A stretch of 64,000 nt of DNA from Bradyrhizobium sp. SZCCT0148 (GTDB lineage: Bacteria > Pseudomonadota > Alphaproteobacteria > Rhizobiales > Xanthobacteraceae). The first letter of the stretch is position 1. Each line of letters starts with the position of its first letter. Where the stretch lies: NCBI RefSeq assembly GCF_018129985.1, contig NZ_JAFCKT010000004.1, forward strand, positions 1 through 64,000. Direction: 5' to 3'. Of the stretch, positions 1 to 10,242 are shown in pieces. Position numbers and translations under genes: made by a program. Below the pieces are notes generated by a model, which was given only the letters and a program-made list of their open reading frames with translations, searched no databases and was not told the DNA's origin.

Positions 1-98
1 ACGACAAGACCGCTCGCAATTTCCTGGCCGCCGTATTGTTAGCCGCAACCCGCCTATGGGTGCGGTTTGAGTCCACGTCCTAGGCCCCCAAAAGTGCG

Positions 99-228
99 AA
101 AACAACCCCATGCACAGTAGGACGGCCCTTGTTTGCAAAGGGTTTTTCGCGCGTATTTTCAGGGAATCCGAGGCCCAACGGTCCGCAACGCCCCTGAGCC
201 AGCTGACACGTCGGGCAAAACACCTGCA
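99..228. repeat. Dispersed intergenic repeat, copy 1
   Basis: The stretch begins with AACAACCCCATGCACAGT and ends near GGCAAAACACC. The same two ends, in the same order and about 120-130 bp apart, recur at about 41628-41745, with a diverged middle that still shares CCCAACGG. No gene lies in bases 1-247. I recall this sequence as a common intergenic repeat in Bradyrhizobium-type genomes, but that is memory and not a search. Its function is unknown, and no transposase or terminal inverted repeat was seen. Confidence 0.6.
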
Positions 229-247
229 TTATTCTATGATGGCCGCT

Positions 248-1738
248 TCACCCCTTGGCGAGCCCTCCACTCCCCTCGCTTAGCGCGAGCTGCGGCCAGA
301 ACTTCGCCCAGGGCTGCGCTGCCTCGAACGCCGCGGCGATACGGAAGATCGTGGGTTCGTCGAGCCAGGGCGCGATGATCTGCAGCCCGATCGGCATGCC
401 GTCGCGATCGAAGCCGCAGGGCAGCGTCGCCGCCGGCAGACCCGCCAGATTGATCGGCCAGGTGAACGGCGACCAGCCGAGATGCGGATCGACCTTGCTG
501 CCATCGATCGTGTCGACCCCGATCTGGCCGGCTTCGAATGCGGTGACAGCAACCGTCGGCGTCACCAGCACGTCGACGCGTTCGAACAGCTTGACGAAGG
601 CATTGCGCGCCTGGCCGCGGCGGTAACTCGCCTCGATGTAATCCGTGCCGGTATAGCGCCGTCCGGCGCCGATGACATTGCGATAGTCGGCCTCCGAGCT
701 TGCAAGATCGGTTGCAGACTTGCTCGCAACTGCCGCCGCCTGTTCGGTAAAGGCAATCGGCTTCAGGGTGTGCTCGAGAATGCCGGGGTCGAGGCCCGGG
801 CCGTCCATGACGACCTGTGCGCCGCAGGAATCAAGAGTGGCAAGCGCCTTGCCAAATGCCGCGCACACGTCAGGGCTGACGGCGGCGTAGCCGAGATCGG
901 CGCTGGCGCCGATACGAACGCCATCCAGGCGCCCCGCATCGGTATTGAAGCGACGTGCGGACACGGGAAGGCTCGCGGCATCGCGTAGATCGTAAGCAGC
1001 GATGACCTCCAGCGTCAGCGCGGCATCTGCGACCGTGCGGGTGATCGGGCCTGTATGGGCGAGCGAGGCCCAGGATGGCGGCGAGAAGCCGGGCGAGCGC
1101 GGCACGAGGCCGAAAGTCGGCTTCAGGCCGAACACGCCGCAAAAGGAGGACGGCACCCGGATCGAACCGACGCCGTCGGTGCCGATCGCGATCGGCCCGC
1201 AACCGGCGGCCACGCCCGCTGCCGCGCCGCCGCTCGATCCACCGCTGGTACGGCCGGGATTCCAGGGATTGCGCGTGATGCCGGTGACCGGGCTGTCGGC
1301 CGTCAGCTTGTAGCCGGACTCGCAGGTCGTGGTCTTGCAGGTGATGATCGCGCCGGCACCCTTCAGGGACGACACCACGGCGGCATCGGCCTCAGGCACG
1401 AACGCCTTGTTCATCGGCGAACCGGCATAGGCCGGTACGCCCGCGACGAAGACGAGATCCTTGATCGTCACGGGCACACCGGCAAGCGGTCCCTCGGCCT
1501 CACCCGCGCGCATCTCTTTCGTGATGCGGTCGGCATCCGCCCTCGCCTGCTCGTACATCGGCGTCACCACCGCATTGCAGGCCTCGTGGGTCGCCTGAAG
1601 GGCTGCGATGGTGTCGTCAACGACATCGCGCGGGGTGAACGCCTTGCGCCGGTAGCCAGCGACGATCTCGGTAGCAGAAAGCGCGCCAAGGCCAGTCGGC
1701 GCCGGCGGGAACGCCGCTCGGCCGGAACCATCAGTCAT
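248..1738 (-). CDS. Amidase (amidase-signature family)
   Basis: A 496-residue cytoplasmic hydrolase that should cleave a carboxamide to the acid and ammonia. The amidase-signature Ser-cisSer-Lys triad is visible: Lys93 in PVTIKDL, the cis-Ser in GRTSGGSSGG (about residue 168) and the nucleophile in GTDGVGSIR (about Ser192). Its length is normal for the family. The start is supported by AGGA seven bases upstream of the ATG. It is the last gene of a leftward operon, 16 bp after the FAD subunit of a molybdenum hydroxylase and downstream of a PotABCD-like importer, so the substrate is probably an imported amide or a product of ring hydroxylation. GatA-type or indoleacetamide hydrolase roles cannot be excluded from the sequence, but the context favours a catabolic amidase. 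Confidence 0.85.
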   Translation of the reverse strand: MTDGSGRAAFPPAPTGLGALSATEIVAGYRRKAFTPRDVVDDTIAALQATHEACNAVVTPMYEQARADADRITKEMRAGEAEGPLAGVPVTIKDLVFVAGVPAYAGSPMNKAFVPEADAAVVSSLKGAGAIITCKTTTCESGYKLTADSPVTGITRNPWNPGRTSGGSSGGAAAGVAAGCGPIAIGTDGVGSIRVPSSFCGVFGLKPTFGLVPRSPGFSPPSWASLAHTGPITRTVADAALTLEVIAAYDLRDAASLPVSARRFNTDAGRLDGVRIGASADLGYAAVSPDVCAAFGKALATLDSCGAQVVMDGPGLDPGILEHTLKPIAFTEQAAAVASKSATDLASSEADYRNVIGAGRRYTGTDYIEASYRRGQARNAFVKLFERVDVLVTPTVAVTAFEAGQIGVDTIDGSKVDPHLGWSPFTWPINLAGLPAATLPCGFDRDGMPIGLQIIAPWLDEPTIFRIAAAFEAAQPWAKFWPQLALSEGSGGLAKG

Positions 1739-1754
1739 CTTGTATCCTAAAGAG

Positions 1755-2552
1755 CTAGCTGAGTGCCGCCTCGACGGCGCGCTTGGCCATCACCGTGACG
1801 AGATGCGCACGATAGTCGGCTTCGGCGTGGATATCGGAGGTGAGGCCGTCGGTATCGATCCTGATCGCCGCCACCGCGGTTGGATCAAAATTCTCCGACA
1901 ACGAAGCCTCCATCGGCGGCACGCGAAACACGCCGGGACCCGCGCCGGTCACGGCGACGCGGACGCCATCGGCGAATTTCGCGACGAACACGCCGACCAG
2001 CGCATAGCGCGACGCCGGCGCCTTGAACTTGGCGTAACCCGCCTTGAGCGGCACAGGAAAGCGGATCGCGGTGATGATCTCGCCGGATTCAAGTGCTGTC
2101 TCGAACAGGCCGAGGAAGAACTTGTCCGCCGCAATCTGGCGCGTGCTGGTGACGATTGTGGCGCCAAGACCGAGCACACCGGCCGGATAGTCCGCCGCCG
2201 GATCATTGTTGGCAACGGAGCCGCCGATAGTGCCCCGGCTGCGCACGGCGGGATCGCCAATCATGGACGCCAGTGCCGAAAGCCCCGGGATCTTCGTTTG
2301 CACCAGCTCCGAGGCGGCAACCACTGCATGCGGCGTCATTGCGCCGATGGTGACGGTCGCGCCATCATCGGTAATACCGCTGAGATTTCCGAGCTTCGAA
2401 AGATCAATCAGCGCCGCCGGATTGGCCAGCCGCTGCTTGATCGTCGGGATCAGCGTCATGCCGCCCGCAACGAGCTTGCTGTCCTCGATCGAGGTCAGCA
2501 GCTTGGCCGCATCGGGAATCCGGGCAGGCTGGTGATAGGCAAATGGTTTCAT
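1755..2552 (-). CDS. FAD-binding (medium) subunit of a xanthine dehydrogenase/CO dehydrogenase-family molybdenum hydroxylase
   Basis: A 265-residue CoxM-like subunit that would carry electrons from the 2Fe-2S subunit to the final acceptor through FAD. The N-terminal VAGGMTLIP-like segment and the GGSVANNDPAADYPA motif are typical FAD-contacting elements of this family. The ATG at 2552 is chosen because GGGAGGA precedes it at good spacing; the open frame extends upstream to 3026 but that part only shadows the large subunit. The gene follows the molybdopterin subunit by 11 bp and precedes the amidase by 16 bp. Gene order here is small, large, medium rather than coxMSL. The true substrate is unknown. 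Confidence 0.87.
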   Translation of the reverse strand: MKPFAYHQPARIPDAAKLLTSIEDSKLVAGGMTLIPTIKQRLANPAALIDLSKLGNLSGITDDGATVTIGAMTPHAVVAASELVQTKIPGLSALASMIGDPAVRSRGTIGGSVANNDPAADYPAGVLGLGATIVTSTRQIAADKFFLGLFETALESGEIITAIRFPVPLKAGYAKFKAPASRYALVGVFVAKFADGVRVAVTGAGPGVFRVPPMEASLSENFDPTAVAAIRIDTDGLTSDIHAEADYRAHLVTVMAKRAVEAALS

Positions 2553-2563
2553 TGTTGTCCTCC

Positions 2564-4951
2564 CTATTCCGCGGCGACCGGCAGCGACGCGTTCTGCAGC
2601 AGCCGCCAGATCCGGTTCGGCGTCGCCGGCATGTCGACATGGGTGACGCCGAGATGCGACAGCGCATCGACCACCGCATTGATGACGGCAGCCGGCGAGC
2701 CGATGGTGCCGACCTCGCCGCAACCCTTCACGCCCATCGGCGTGTGCGTGCAGAGCGTCGAGTGGGTCGCGACGTTCATCATCGGCATGTGATCCGCACG
2801 CGGCATGCAATAATCCATCAGCGAGCCCGACAGGAGCTGGCCGGAGCCTTCGTCGTAGACCGCATTCTCGAACAACGCCTGGCCGACCCCCTGCACGATG
2901 CCGCCGTGCAGCTGGCCCTCCACGATCATCGGGTTGATCACCGTGCCGACGTCGTCGACAGCGGTGTAGTTGACCAGCGTCACCGTACCGGTCTCGGGAT
3001 CGACCTCGACCTCGGCAATGTGACACCCGCCGGGATAGGTGAAGTTGACGGGATCGTAATAGGCCTGCTCTTCCAAGCCCGGCTCCAGTACTTCGAGCGG
3101 GTAGTTATGCGGCACATAGGCGGCGCCCGCGATCTCCTCGAAGCTCTTGACCCGGTCGGTGCCGGCGACCGCGAACTTGCCGGCCTCGAACTGGATGTCG
3201 ACCTCGGCGGCCTCGAGCAGATGCGCGGCGATCTTCTTGCCCTTCGCGATCACCTTGTCGGTGGCCTTCGACAATGCGGCGCCGCCGACCACGAGGGAGC
3301 GCGAACCGTAGGTGCCCATGCCGAACTGCACGCGGTCGGTATCGCCGAACACGATGTCGACATTCTCGAAGGCAACGCCGAGCTTCTCGGACACGATCTG
3401 CGCGAATGTCGTCTCGTGGCCCTGGCCGTGATTGTGGGTGCCGATCATGACCGTCACCTGACCGGTCGGATGCACGCGCACCGTGGCGCTTTCATAGAGG
3501 CCGCCGCGCGCCCCCAATCGTCCGGCGAAGCGCGATGGCGCGAGGCCGCAGGCCTCGACATAGGTGGAATAGCCGAGTCCGCGGAATTTGCCCTTGCTCG
3601 CAGAGGCCGCCTTGCGGATCCCGAAATTCTTGACGTCGGCGGCCACGAGCGCACCGTCGAGGCATCCCATGGGATCGCCGGAATCGTACTGCACCAGCAC
3701 CGGCGTCTGGTACGGATAGGCTTCCTTCGGGATCATGTTGCGGCGGCGGATCTCGACCCGATCGATGCCCATCTCGCTGGCTGCGACATCGACCATGCGC
3801 TCGAGCACGAAGGTCGCTTCCGGCCGGCCCGCACCCCGATAGGCATCCACCGGCACGGTGTTGGTGAACACCACCTTCACATTGCAATAGATCGCAGGCG
3901 TCGTGTAGACGCCGCCGAGCAGCGGCGCATAGAGATTGGTCGGGATGTTCGGCCCGAAGGTCGAGAGATAGCCACCCATATTGGCGAGCGTGTTGACGCG
4001 GAAGGCTAGAAACTTGCCGGTCTCGTCGAGCGCCAGCTCGGCCTCGGTGACGTGATCGCGGCCGTGGCGGTCGGAGACATAGCCTTCCGAGCGGCTCGCG
4101 ACCCATTTGATCGGCCGCTTCACGCGCCTGGCGGCCCAGGTGATCACGGCCTCCTCGCCGTAATGGAACTGCTTGACGCCGAAGCCGCCACCGACATCGG
4201 GCGCGACCACCCGCAGCTTGTGCTGCGGGATGTTCAGCACCAGCGCCCCCATCAGGAAGCGCACGACGTGCGGGAACTGGCTGGTGGTCCATAGCGTGAA
4301 GCGATCAGTGCCCGGTTCGTATTCGGCGATCGCCGCGCGCGGCTCCATCGGATTGCCGATCAGCCGGTTGTTGACCAGGCTGAGCTTTGCGACGTGGGCC
4401 GCCTTCTTGAAGGCGGATTCCACCGCAGCCTTGTCGCCGAGTTCCCAGTCGCAGCAGATGTTGTTCGGGACGTCGTCGAACAGTTGCGGCGCGCCCGGCC
4501 TGACGGCTTCGAGCACGCCGACGACGGATGGAAGCACTTCGTAATCGACCGCCAGCAACTCGGCCGCCACGTCGGCCTGCTCGGGCGTCTCGGCGACGAC
4601 GAAGGCGACCATGTCGCCGACGAAGCGCACCTTGCCTTGCGCCAGCATCGGGAACGGCGGCTCCTTCATCGGCACGCCCTTGGCGTCCGAGATGCCCCAG
4701 CCGCAGGGCAGCGAACCGAGGCCGTCGGCCTTGACGTCGTCTCCGGTCAAGACTGCGATGACACCGGGAGACGCCAGCGCCGCGCTCTTGTCGATGCCGC
4801 GCAGCACCGCATGCCCGTGTGGCGAACGCACGAATACGCCGGCAGTCATGCCGGGGCGCTTGATGTCGGAGACGTAATTGCCGCGGCCGGTCAGGAAGCG
4901 CTGGTCTTCCTTGCGCTTCGGTGAGGCGCCGATGCCGATCACATTGCTCAT
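2564..4951 (-). CDS. Molybdopterin-binding (large) subunit, form II CoxL type
   Basis: A 795-residue catalytic subunit of a molybdenum hydroxylase. The family motifs are GGGFGVK (about 254-260), AYRGAGRPE (about 370-378) and GEVGTIG near the C terminus, whose Glu is the expected catalytic base. The AYRGAGR signature is that of form II (putative) CO dehydrogenases; true form I enzymes carry AYxCSFR, so carbon monoxide oxidation is not indicated. An aldehyde, N-heterocycle or purine-like substrate is more likely. An ATG at 4951 has GGGAG at proper spacing; a GTG two codons earlier (4957) would sit too close to it. It lies 2 bp after the stop of the iron-sulfur subunit and upstream of the FAD subunit and amidase. 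Confidence 0.9.
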   Translation of the reverse strand: MSNVIGIGASPKRKEDQRFLTGRGNYVSDIKRPGMTAGVFVRSPHGHAVLRGIDKSAALASPGVIAVLTGDDVKADGLGSLPCGWGISDAKGVPMKEPPFPMLAQGKVRFVGDMVAFVVAETPEQADVAAELLAVDYEVLPSVVGVLEAVRPGAPQLFDDVPNNICCDWELGDKAAVESAFKKAAHVAKLSLVNNRLIGNPMEPRAAIAEYEPGTDRFTLWTTSQFPHVVRFLMGALVLNIPQHKLRVVAPDVGGGFGVKQFHYGEEAVITWAARRVKRPIKWVASRSEGYVSDRHGRDHVTEAELALDETGKFLAFRVNTLANMGGYLSTFGPNIPTNLYAPLLGGVYTTPAIYCNVKVVFTNTVPVDAYRGAGRPEATFVLERMVDVAASEMGIDRVEIRRRNMIPKEAYPYQTPVLVQYDSGDPMGCLDGALVAADVKNFGIRKAASASKGKFRGLGYSTYVEACGLAPSRFAGRLGARGGLYESATVRVHPTGQVTVMIGTHNHGQGHETTFAQIVSEKLGVAFENVDIVFGDTDRVQFGMGTYGSRSLVVGGAALSKATDKVIAKGKKIAAHLLEAAEVDIQFEAGKFAVAGTDRVKSFEEIAGAAYVPHNYPLEVLEPGLEEQAYYDPVNFTYPGGCHIAEVEVDPETGTVTLVNYTAVDDVGTVINPMIVEGQLHGGIVQGVGQALFENAVYDEGSGQLLSGSLMDYCMPRADHMPMMNVATHSTLCTHTPMGVKGCGEVGTIGSPAAVINAVVDALSHLGVTHVDMPATPNRIWRLLQNASLPVAAE

Positions 4952-4953
4952 GG

Positions 4954-5445
<492 letters not shown>

Positions 5446-5465
5446 ACTCCTGTGCGCAGGGGTCT

Positions 5466-6572
5466 TCAGGCGAGAGGCAACGCGCTGCCGGTGGCCCATG
5501 TGGCCATCACGACATCGCCGACGGTGAAGGGATCTGCGAAGAAGGTCTTTTCCGGCACATAGGCGACGAACTCGTCGTCCGGCACGGTGTCGAGCATGAC
5601 CTTGACGAAATAGCCCTGATACTCGATGGCGAGCACACGGCTCGGCAGCGACGTGGTGCAGCCCGGCGGCAAGTCCCTGCCCGGCCGAACCAGCGCGACA
5701 TCGTCGCGGCGGACGGCAATATCGACCTTGTCACCGACGCTGACATTTGCGCGCGCCTGAAGCGGCACTTCGATTCCGGAGGGGGCGGCCTGCGCAAGGG
5801 TAAAACTCGCACCATTGACCTTCTCGACGCGGCCGGACAGCACGTTCTGTCCGCCCATGAACTCGGCAACGTAGCGATCATGCGGATGGGCATAGACATC
5901 GCGCGCCGCGCCTGCCTGCTTGATCTTGCCCTGCTCCATCACCACGACGAGGTCGGCCAGCGCAATCGCCTCGAGCTGGGTATGGGTGACATGGACGAAG
6001 GTGATGCCGAGCTCCTGCTGCATCCGCCTGAGCTCCTGGCGCATCTGCACCCGCAGCTGTTCGTCGAGCGCCGACAGCGGCTCGTCGAGCAGCAGCACCC
6101 GGGGCTCGGTGATCGCTGCCCGCGCCAGTGCCACGCGCTGCTGCTGGCCGCCGGAGAGCTGGGCCGGCAGGCGATCGGCGAACTGCGTGAGCCGGACCTT
6201 CTCGATCATGGCATCGGCGGCACGAAGCCGATCGGTCTTGGACTGGCCTCGCACGCGGAGTGCAAAGGCGATGTTTTCCCGCACCGTCAGATGCGGAAAC
6301 AGCGCGTAGGACTGGAACATCATCGCGGTGCGGCGCTGCACCGGCGCAAGCCCGACGACGTTCTGCCCACCGATGACGATTTCACCGGCGGTCGGGTCCT
6401 CGTGGCCGGCAATCATCCGCAGGATCGTGGTCTTGCCGCAGCCGGACGGGCCGATGAAGCAGCAATAGGCGCCGTCGGCGATCTTCAGGTTGACGCCGTC
6501 GACCACGTTGGTGATGCCGTCAAAGCTCTTGCAGACGCCCGCCAGTTCGATATCGCCGCGATCTTTCTTCAT
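5466..6572 (-). CDS. ABC transporter ATP-binding protein, PotA-like
   Basis: A 368-residue ATPase energising import. Walker A GPSGCGKTT, signature LSGGQQQR, Walker B VLLLDEP and the switch His in HVTHTQ are all present. A C-terminal extension from about residue 240 fits the TOBE/MalK-type regulatory domain common in polyamine and iron importers. It is followed directly by the molybdenum hydroxylase genes and preceded by two permeases with 7 bp spacing. The family normally imports spermidine/putrescine or related organic amines; this specificity cannot be read from the ATPase itself. Confidence 0.9.
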   Translation of the reverse strand: MKKDRGDIELAGVCKSFDGITNVVDGVNLKIADGAYCCFIGPSGCGKTTILRMIAGHEDPTAGEIVIGGQNVVGLAPVQRRTAMMFQSYALFPHLTVRENIAFALRVRGQSKTDRLRAADAMIEKVRLTQFADRLPAQLSGGQQQRVALARAAITEPRVLLLDEPLSALDEQLRVQMRQELRRMQQELGITFVHVTHTQLEAIALADLVVVMEQGKIKQAGAARDVYAHPHDRYVAEFMGGQNVLSGRVEKVNGASFTLAQAAPSGIEVPLQARANVSVGDKVDIAVRRDDVALVRPGRDLPPGCTTSLPSRVLAIEYQGYFVKVMLDTVPDDEFVAYVPEKTFFADPFTVGDVVMATWATGSALPLA

Positions 6573-6579
6573 TGTCAGC

Positions 6580-7470
6580 TCAACCCTTTGCGCTGCTGCC
6601 GCGCTTCTTCTGGATCAGCACGATGCTGCCGAGGCTCGCACCGATGACGACGAAGGAGACGATGGTGGTGACGGTCCCCAGCGCGTAGAGCGAGGGCGAG
6701 GTGACGTTCAGCGTCATGCTCCAGATTTCCAGCGGCAGCGTGTTCAGCGAGCCGGCGGTCTGGAGGCTGCGCGCGAACTCGTCATAGGACAACGTGAAGC
6801 CGAACAGCGCGACCGCGACGAGGCCGGGTGCCAGCACCGGGATCATCACCAGCCGGATCGACTGCCAGCGGCTGGCACCGAGATCGTAGGCCGCCTCCTC
6901 CCAGACATGGTTGAAGCGCGACATCACGGCGAACATCACGAGCACCCCGAATGGCAGCGTCCAGGACAGCTGCGCGCCGAGCGCTGAGCTGTACCAGCTC
7001 GCATTCAGCCCGAGCGCCTGGAACAGGAGCCCCGTGCCGAGGCCGAGCACCAGGCCCGGCGCCACCAGGCTGCCGATCATCATGTAGAAGACGAATGTGT
7101 CGCCGCGAAAGCGCTTGCGGAAGCCGAGGCCCGCGAGGAACGACACCACCACGGTGATGACGGTGACGATCACCGCAAGCTTGATCGAGCGGTCGAACGA
7201 ACCCTTGACATCGCCGGTGCGGACCTGGGTGAAGAGATCGACGAACCAGTGCAGCGAATGGCCCTTCATCGGGAACACCAGGCCGCCGCGGATGTCCTGG
7301 AAGGACAGGATATAGATGCAGAACATCGGGCCGTAGAGCGCGATCACGTAGAGCGTGAACAGCGCCGCCAGCACGTAGAACGTCCAGGGCCGCCCTCCTT
7401 TGCTCGGCGCGATCGCCCTGGTTGTCGAAGGCACAGCCGTCTCGGGCATATTGGCGGCGACCGCGCTCAT
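6580..7470 (-). CDS. ABC transporter permease, PotC-like
   Basis: A 296-residue inner-membrane permease with about six hydrophobic segments and the conserved cytoplasmic loop (EEAAYDLGASRWQS) that docks on the ATPase. The C terminus is basic (KKRGSSAKG). The start ATG at 7470 overlaps the TGA of the upstream permease (ATGA), which indicates translational coupling and fixes the start; an open frame extends further upstream but only shadows the neighbour. It belongs to the PotD/PotB/PotC/PotA-like set of this operon. Confidence 0.88.
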   Translation of the reverse strand: MSAVAANMPETAVPSTTRAIAPSKGGRPWTFYVLAALFTLYVIALYGPMFCIYILSFQDIRGGLVFPMKGHSLHWFVDLFTQVRTGDVKGSFDRSIKLAVIVTVITVVVSFLAGLGFRKRFRGDTFVFYMMIGSLVAPGLVLGLGTGLLFQALGLNASWYSSALGAQLSWTLPFGVLVMFAVMSRFNHVWEEAAYDLGASRWQSIRLVMIPVLAPGLVAVALFGFTLSYDEFARSLQTAGSLNTLPLEIWSMTLNVTSPSLYALGTVTTIVSFVVIGASLGSIVLIQKKRGSSAKG

Positions 7471-8357
7471 CGCGTGATCTCCTGCCGGATGTCGACGGTG
7501 CGCAGGATCAGCGAGACGATCGCGACCAGCACCAGGGTCAGCAACACGGCGCTCGCGGCCGCGGTCGGGTATTGCAGCACGCCGACGTCCTCGTAGAAGG
7601 CGCTGACCACCGAGGCCGAGCCACCGCCGGACATCACTTTGACCACGAAGAAATCGCCCATCACGATCGAGACGACGAAGATAGTGCCGAGCGCGATGCC
7701 GCTCTTGGACATCGGCACCACGATCAGGCGCATGATGTCGAAGCGGCGGGCGCCGGCGTCGATCGCAGCCTCGATCAGCTTCTTGTCGATCCGCGCCATG
7801 GAGTTGAAGATCGGCACGATCATGAAGATCGTGAGCTGATGGACGTAGGCGATGACGACGGCGAGGTCCGAGAACAGCAGGACTTCCAGCGGTTGATGGA
7901 TCACGCCCACACCCAGCAGCGCCTGATTGATCAGGCCTTCCTTGCCGAGCAGCGGAATCCACGAGATCATCCGGATGATGTTCGAAGTCCAGAACGGCAC
8001 CGTACACAACAGGAACAGGCCGATTGCCAGTAGCTGGTTGCGGACGTGGAACACCAGGAAATAGGCGACGAAGAAGCCGATGATCAGGGTGAAGACCCAG
8101 GTTAACACGGTGAACTTGATGGTCGCCAGATACAGCTTCAGCGTCAGCGCCGAATGCAGCACCTCGACATAGCTTGCCAGCGTGAAGCCCGGCGTCAGCC
8201 CGCCAAAGCCGTCGGTCGCAAAGAAGCTCGCGGCGAGCACGACCAGGATCGGCGCCACGAAGAACGGCGCGAGCACCAAGACCAGCGGCGAGACATAGAG
8301 CCAGCCGGCGAGATTTGCGCGTGGTGACGTTTGAGCTGGGCTAGAACTTGGCTGCAT
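7467..8357 (-). CDS. ABC transporter permease, PotB-like
   Basis: A permease of about 296 residues with a first membrane span beginning near LAGWLYVSPLVLVLAPFF and the EAA-type loop (KLIEAAIDAGARRFD). It forms the membrane channel with the adjacent PotC-like subunit. The ATG at 8357 is preferred (GAGG upstream); an ATG at 8420 lies further upstream but has no ribosome site. There are 82 bp between this gene and the binding-protein gene upstream. The stop codon overlaps the start of the next permease. Confidence 0.85.
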   Translation of the reverse strand: MQPSSSPAQTSPRANLAGWLYVSPLVLVLAPFFVAPILVVLAASFFATDGFGGLTPGFTLASYVEVLHSALTLKLYLATIKFTVLTWVFTLIIGFFVAYFLVFHVRNQLLAIGLFLLCTVPFWTSNIIRMISWIPLLGKEGLINQALLGVGVIHQPLEVLLFSDLAVVIAYVHQLTIFMIVPIFNSMARIDKKLIEAAIDAGARRFDIMRLIVVPMSKSGIALGTIFVVSIVMGDFFVVKVMSGGGSASVVSAFYEDVGVLQYPTAAASAVLLTLVLVAIVSLILRTVDIRQEITR

Positions 8358-8439
8358 GTCGGCGAACGCCTCGAAGTCGTTCTTGTCGCACCGGCGCAGT
8401 CCAGCGCCGGCGCTTCGCATGAGTCAGGGAAAGCAGGTT

Positions 8440-9789
8440 TCAGGCCACCTTGAAGTCGTTCCAGCGCTTGTTCATGTAGGCGGCCTCGTCCATCAGCGTG
8501 TTCCAGCATGAGATGTTCTTGACACGGTCGAGGAACGAGCCGCCGTCACGCTTGGTGCCGGCCTTCTCCATCGGCACGCCGTAGGGATCGTTGATGACCG
8601 CGGGCGCCGGCTTGCCGTCGTACCAGAAGTCCCATTCGGCGGCGGTCAGGAATTTCTTCGCCGTCGACGGCACCGGGCTGTAATAGCCGTAGCGGCCGAC
8701 GAAGCCGCCCTGCCAGCCCGAGAGATACCAGTTGAGATATTCGTAGGCGGCATCCAGCTTCTTGCCGGAAAGATGCTTCATCAGGCCCATGCCGTTGCAC
8801 CAGCCGCGATAGCCTTCCTTGCCGTTCTTGACGTTGACCGGCGCGTAGACGCACGGGATCTCCTTGACGCGCACCGCGGCGACCGCCGGCGACCACATCG
8901 ACTGGATCACCACTTCGCCTGCGGCCATCAACTGCACCGACTGGTCGAAGGTGGTCCAGGTCGCGCGGAACTGGCCCTGCTTCTTCAGCTCGATCAGCTT
9001 GTTGCAGGTGAAGTCGATCTCCTCCTTGGTCATGTTGCCCTTGTTGCCGTACTTGATCAGCCCGGCGCTTTCGAAGCACAGCGCAGCGTCCATGATGCCG
9101 ATCGCGGGCACGTCGAGGATCGCGGCCTTGCCCTTGAACTTGGGATCGATCAGGTCCTTCCACTCGGTCACTTCATGGCCGACCAGATCGGGCCGGTAGC
9201 CGATGGAGTCGGCATTGTAGACCTGCGGCAGGAAGGTCGCCCATTCGGTGACGCCGTCGTGCAGATCGGTCGAGTCCGGCTTGGAGATGTACATGGCCTC
9301 GTAGGGCGAGATGCCCTGGCGCGGGATCTTGTGGCCGTCGATCTCGCCCTTGGTGAAGATCGGCAGGATGTTGTCGAACTCCTTGATCTTTTTGACCTCG
9401 ATGCCCTGGATCACGGCACGCTTGGCGGCGAGCTTGGCCTGCCAGCCCTCGAGATCGGCGATGTCGACCGTATTAGGCTGGCTTATGAAGCGGTTGATGG
9501 CGGCGGAGGTGTCGAGGTTCTGCATCGTCACCTTGAAGCCGAGATCCTTGGCGGCCTGGTCGCCGATCGCCTTGACCACCGAATAGGAGACGCCGACGTG
9601 GCGCAACTCGATGTCCTTGATCTCCTGCGCCCAGATGGTCGGGAATCCGCGGATCGCGTCCGATCCGGCGGCCGCGCCCGCCACCGCTGCGGCACCCTTC
9701 AACAGCGTGCGCCGGCTCAGCTTTTTCGCCGCTTTCTCGTCCGTTCCCGCCGGACCGGAAGTGGACGTGCCCTTAGCCCCATCAGACAT
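8440..9789 (-). CDS. Periplasmic binding protein, PotD-like, Tat-exported
   Basis: A 449-residue extracytoplasmic solute receptor. The N terminus has a long polar region, then LSRRTLLKG and a hydrophobic stretch, a good twin-arginine signal, so it is probably exported folded. The body resembles the extracellular solute-binding family 1 / spermidine-putrescine receptors. It is the promoter-proximal gene of a leftward operon of two permeases, an ATPase, three molybdenum-hydroxylase subunits and an amidase. The ligand is therefore probably a nitrogenous compound oxidised by the hydroxylase. The length (about 100 residues longer than PotD) is partly explained by the extended signal region. Confidence 0.85.
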   Translation of the reverse strand: MSDGAKGTSTSGPAGTDEKAAKKLSRRTLLKGAAAVAGAAAGSDAIRGFPTIWAQEIKDIELRHVGVSYSVVKAIGDQAAKDLGFKVTMQNLDTSAAINRFISQPNTVDIADLEGWQAKLAAKRAVIQGIEVKKIKEFDNILPIFTKGEIDGHKIPRQGISPYEAMYISKPDSTDLHDGVTEWATFLPQVYNADSIGYRPDLVGHEVTEWKDLIDPKFKGKAAILDVPAIGIMDAALCFESAGLIKYGNKGNMTKEEIDFTCNKLIELKKQGQFRATWTTFDQSVQLMAAGEVVIQSMWSPAVAAVRVKEIPCVYAPVNVKNGKEGYRGWCNGMGLMKHLSGKKLDAAYEYLNWYLSGWQGGFVGRYGYYSPVPSTAKKFLTAAEWDFWYDGKPAPAVINDPYGVPMEKAGTKRDGGSFLDRVKNISCWNTLMDEAAYMNKRWNDFKVA

Positions 9790-10242
9790 GGCAACCCTCG
9801 TTGGTTACGATGAACGCTCGCGCCGTACGCCATTGTCCGGCCGCGGATGTGATCAATTGATCGAGAGGCTAGAGGCGGGATTTTGCGAAGTAAAATTGGA
9901 AGTAAAAATTCGCGGCATAAGCGCCGTTAATGGCTCAAATCTCTGCACGTCATCTCGGCACGCGGCTCAGGAAGACAGCAGGCAGAGGTGACCGATCGCC
10001 TGAACGTGGGCTTATCCGGTCTGACGTTTCCTTGGATTGTCCGGAGCGCAACATCGGCTTGCACCGCAAGCGACTGTGCTGGTTTTCCAGCCTTCAGCCG
10101 TTGGCCTCGTGCAGTTGCCGCTGGCTTTCGTCAGCTGCGGCGGTGTCGAAACGGCCAAGGCCGTCGACACATGGTCCAAAGGAAGTTGTCGTGGCGTGGC
10201 ACAGCCACACAACAAAGTTGCACTGAGGCGGCCCTATCCGCT
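9790..10242. other. 453-bp intergenic region
   Basis: This lies between the start of the PotD-like gene and the stop codon of the HEAT-repeat gene, both on the minus strand. Apart from the palindrome and tandem 12-mer near 9851-9910, I see no gene with a ribosome site or recognisable protein. Short open frames of under 100 codons here have unconvincing composition. Confidence 0.5.
9851..9910. promoter_or_regulatory. Candidate operator region of the PotD-like/molybdenum-hydroxylase operon
   Basis: Upstream of the binding-protein start (9789) there is a perfect 12-bp palindrome GATCAATTGATC at 9851-9862 and, slightly further out, two head-to-tail copies of a 12-mer, GAAGTAAAATTG and GAAGTAAAAATT (9887-9910). 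These AT-rich elements stand out from the GC-rich surroundings. No regulator gene lies next to the operon, so the binding protein is unknown. No convincing -35/-10 pair was assigned. Confidence 0.4.

Noticed and set aside
9930..10242. Short open frames in the gap before the HEAT gene
   Set aside because: No ribosome sites, no recognisable protein, and several mutually overlapping frames of equal quality.
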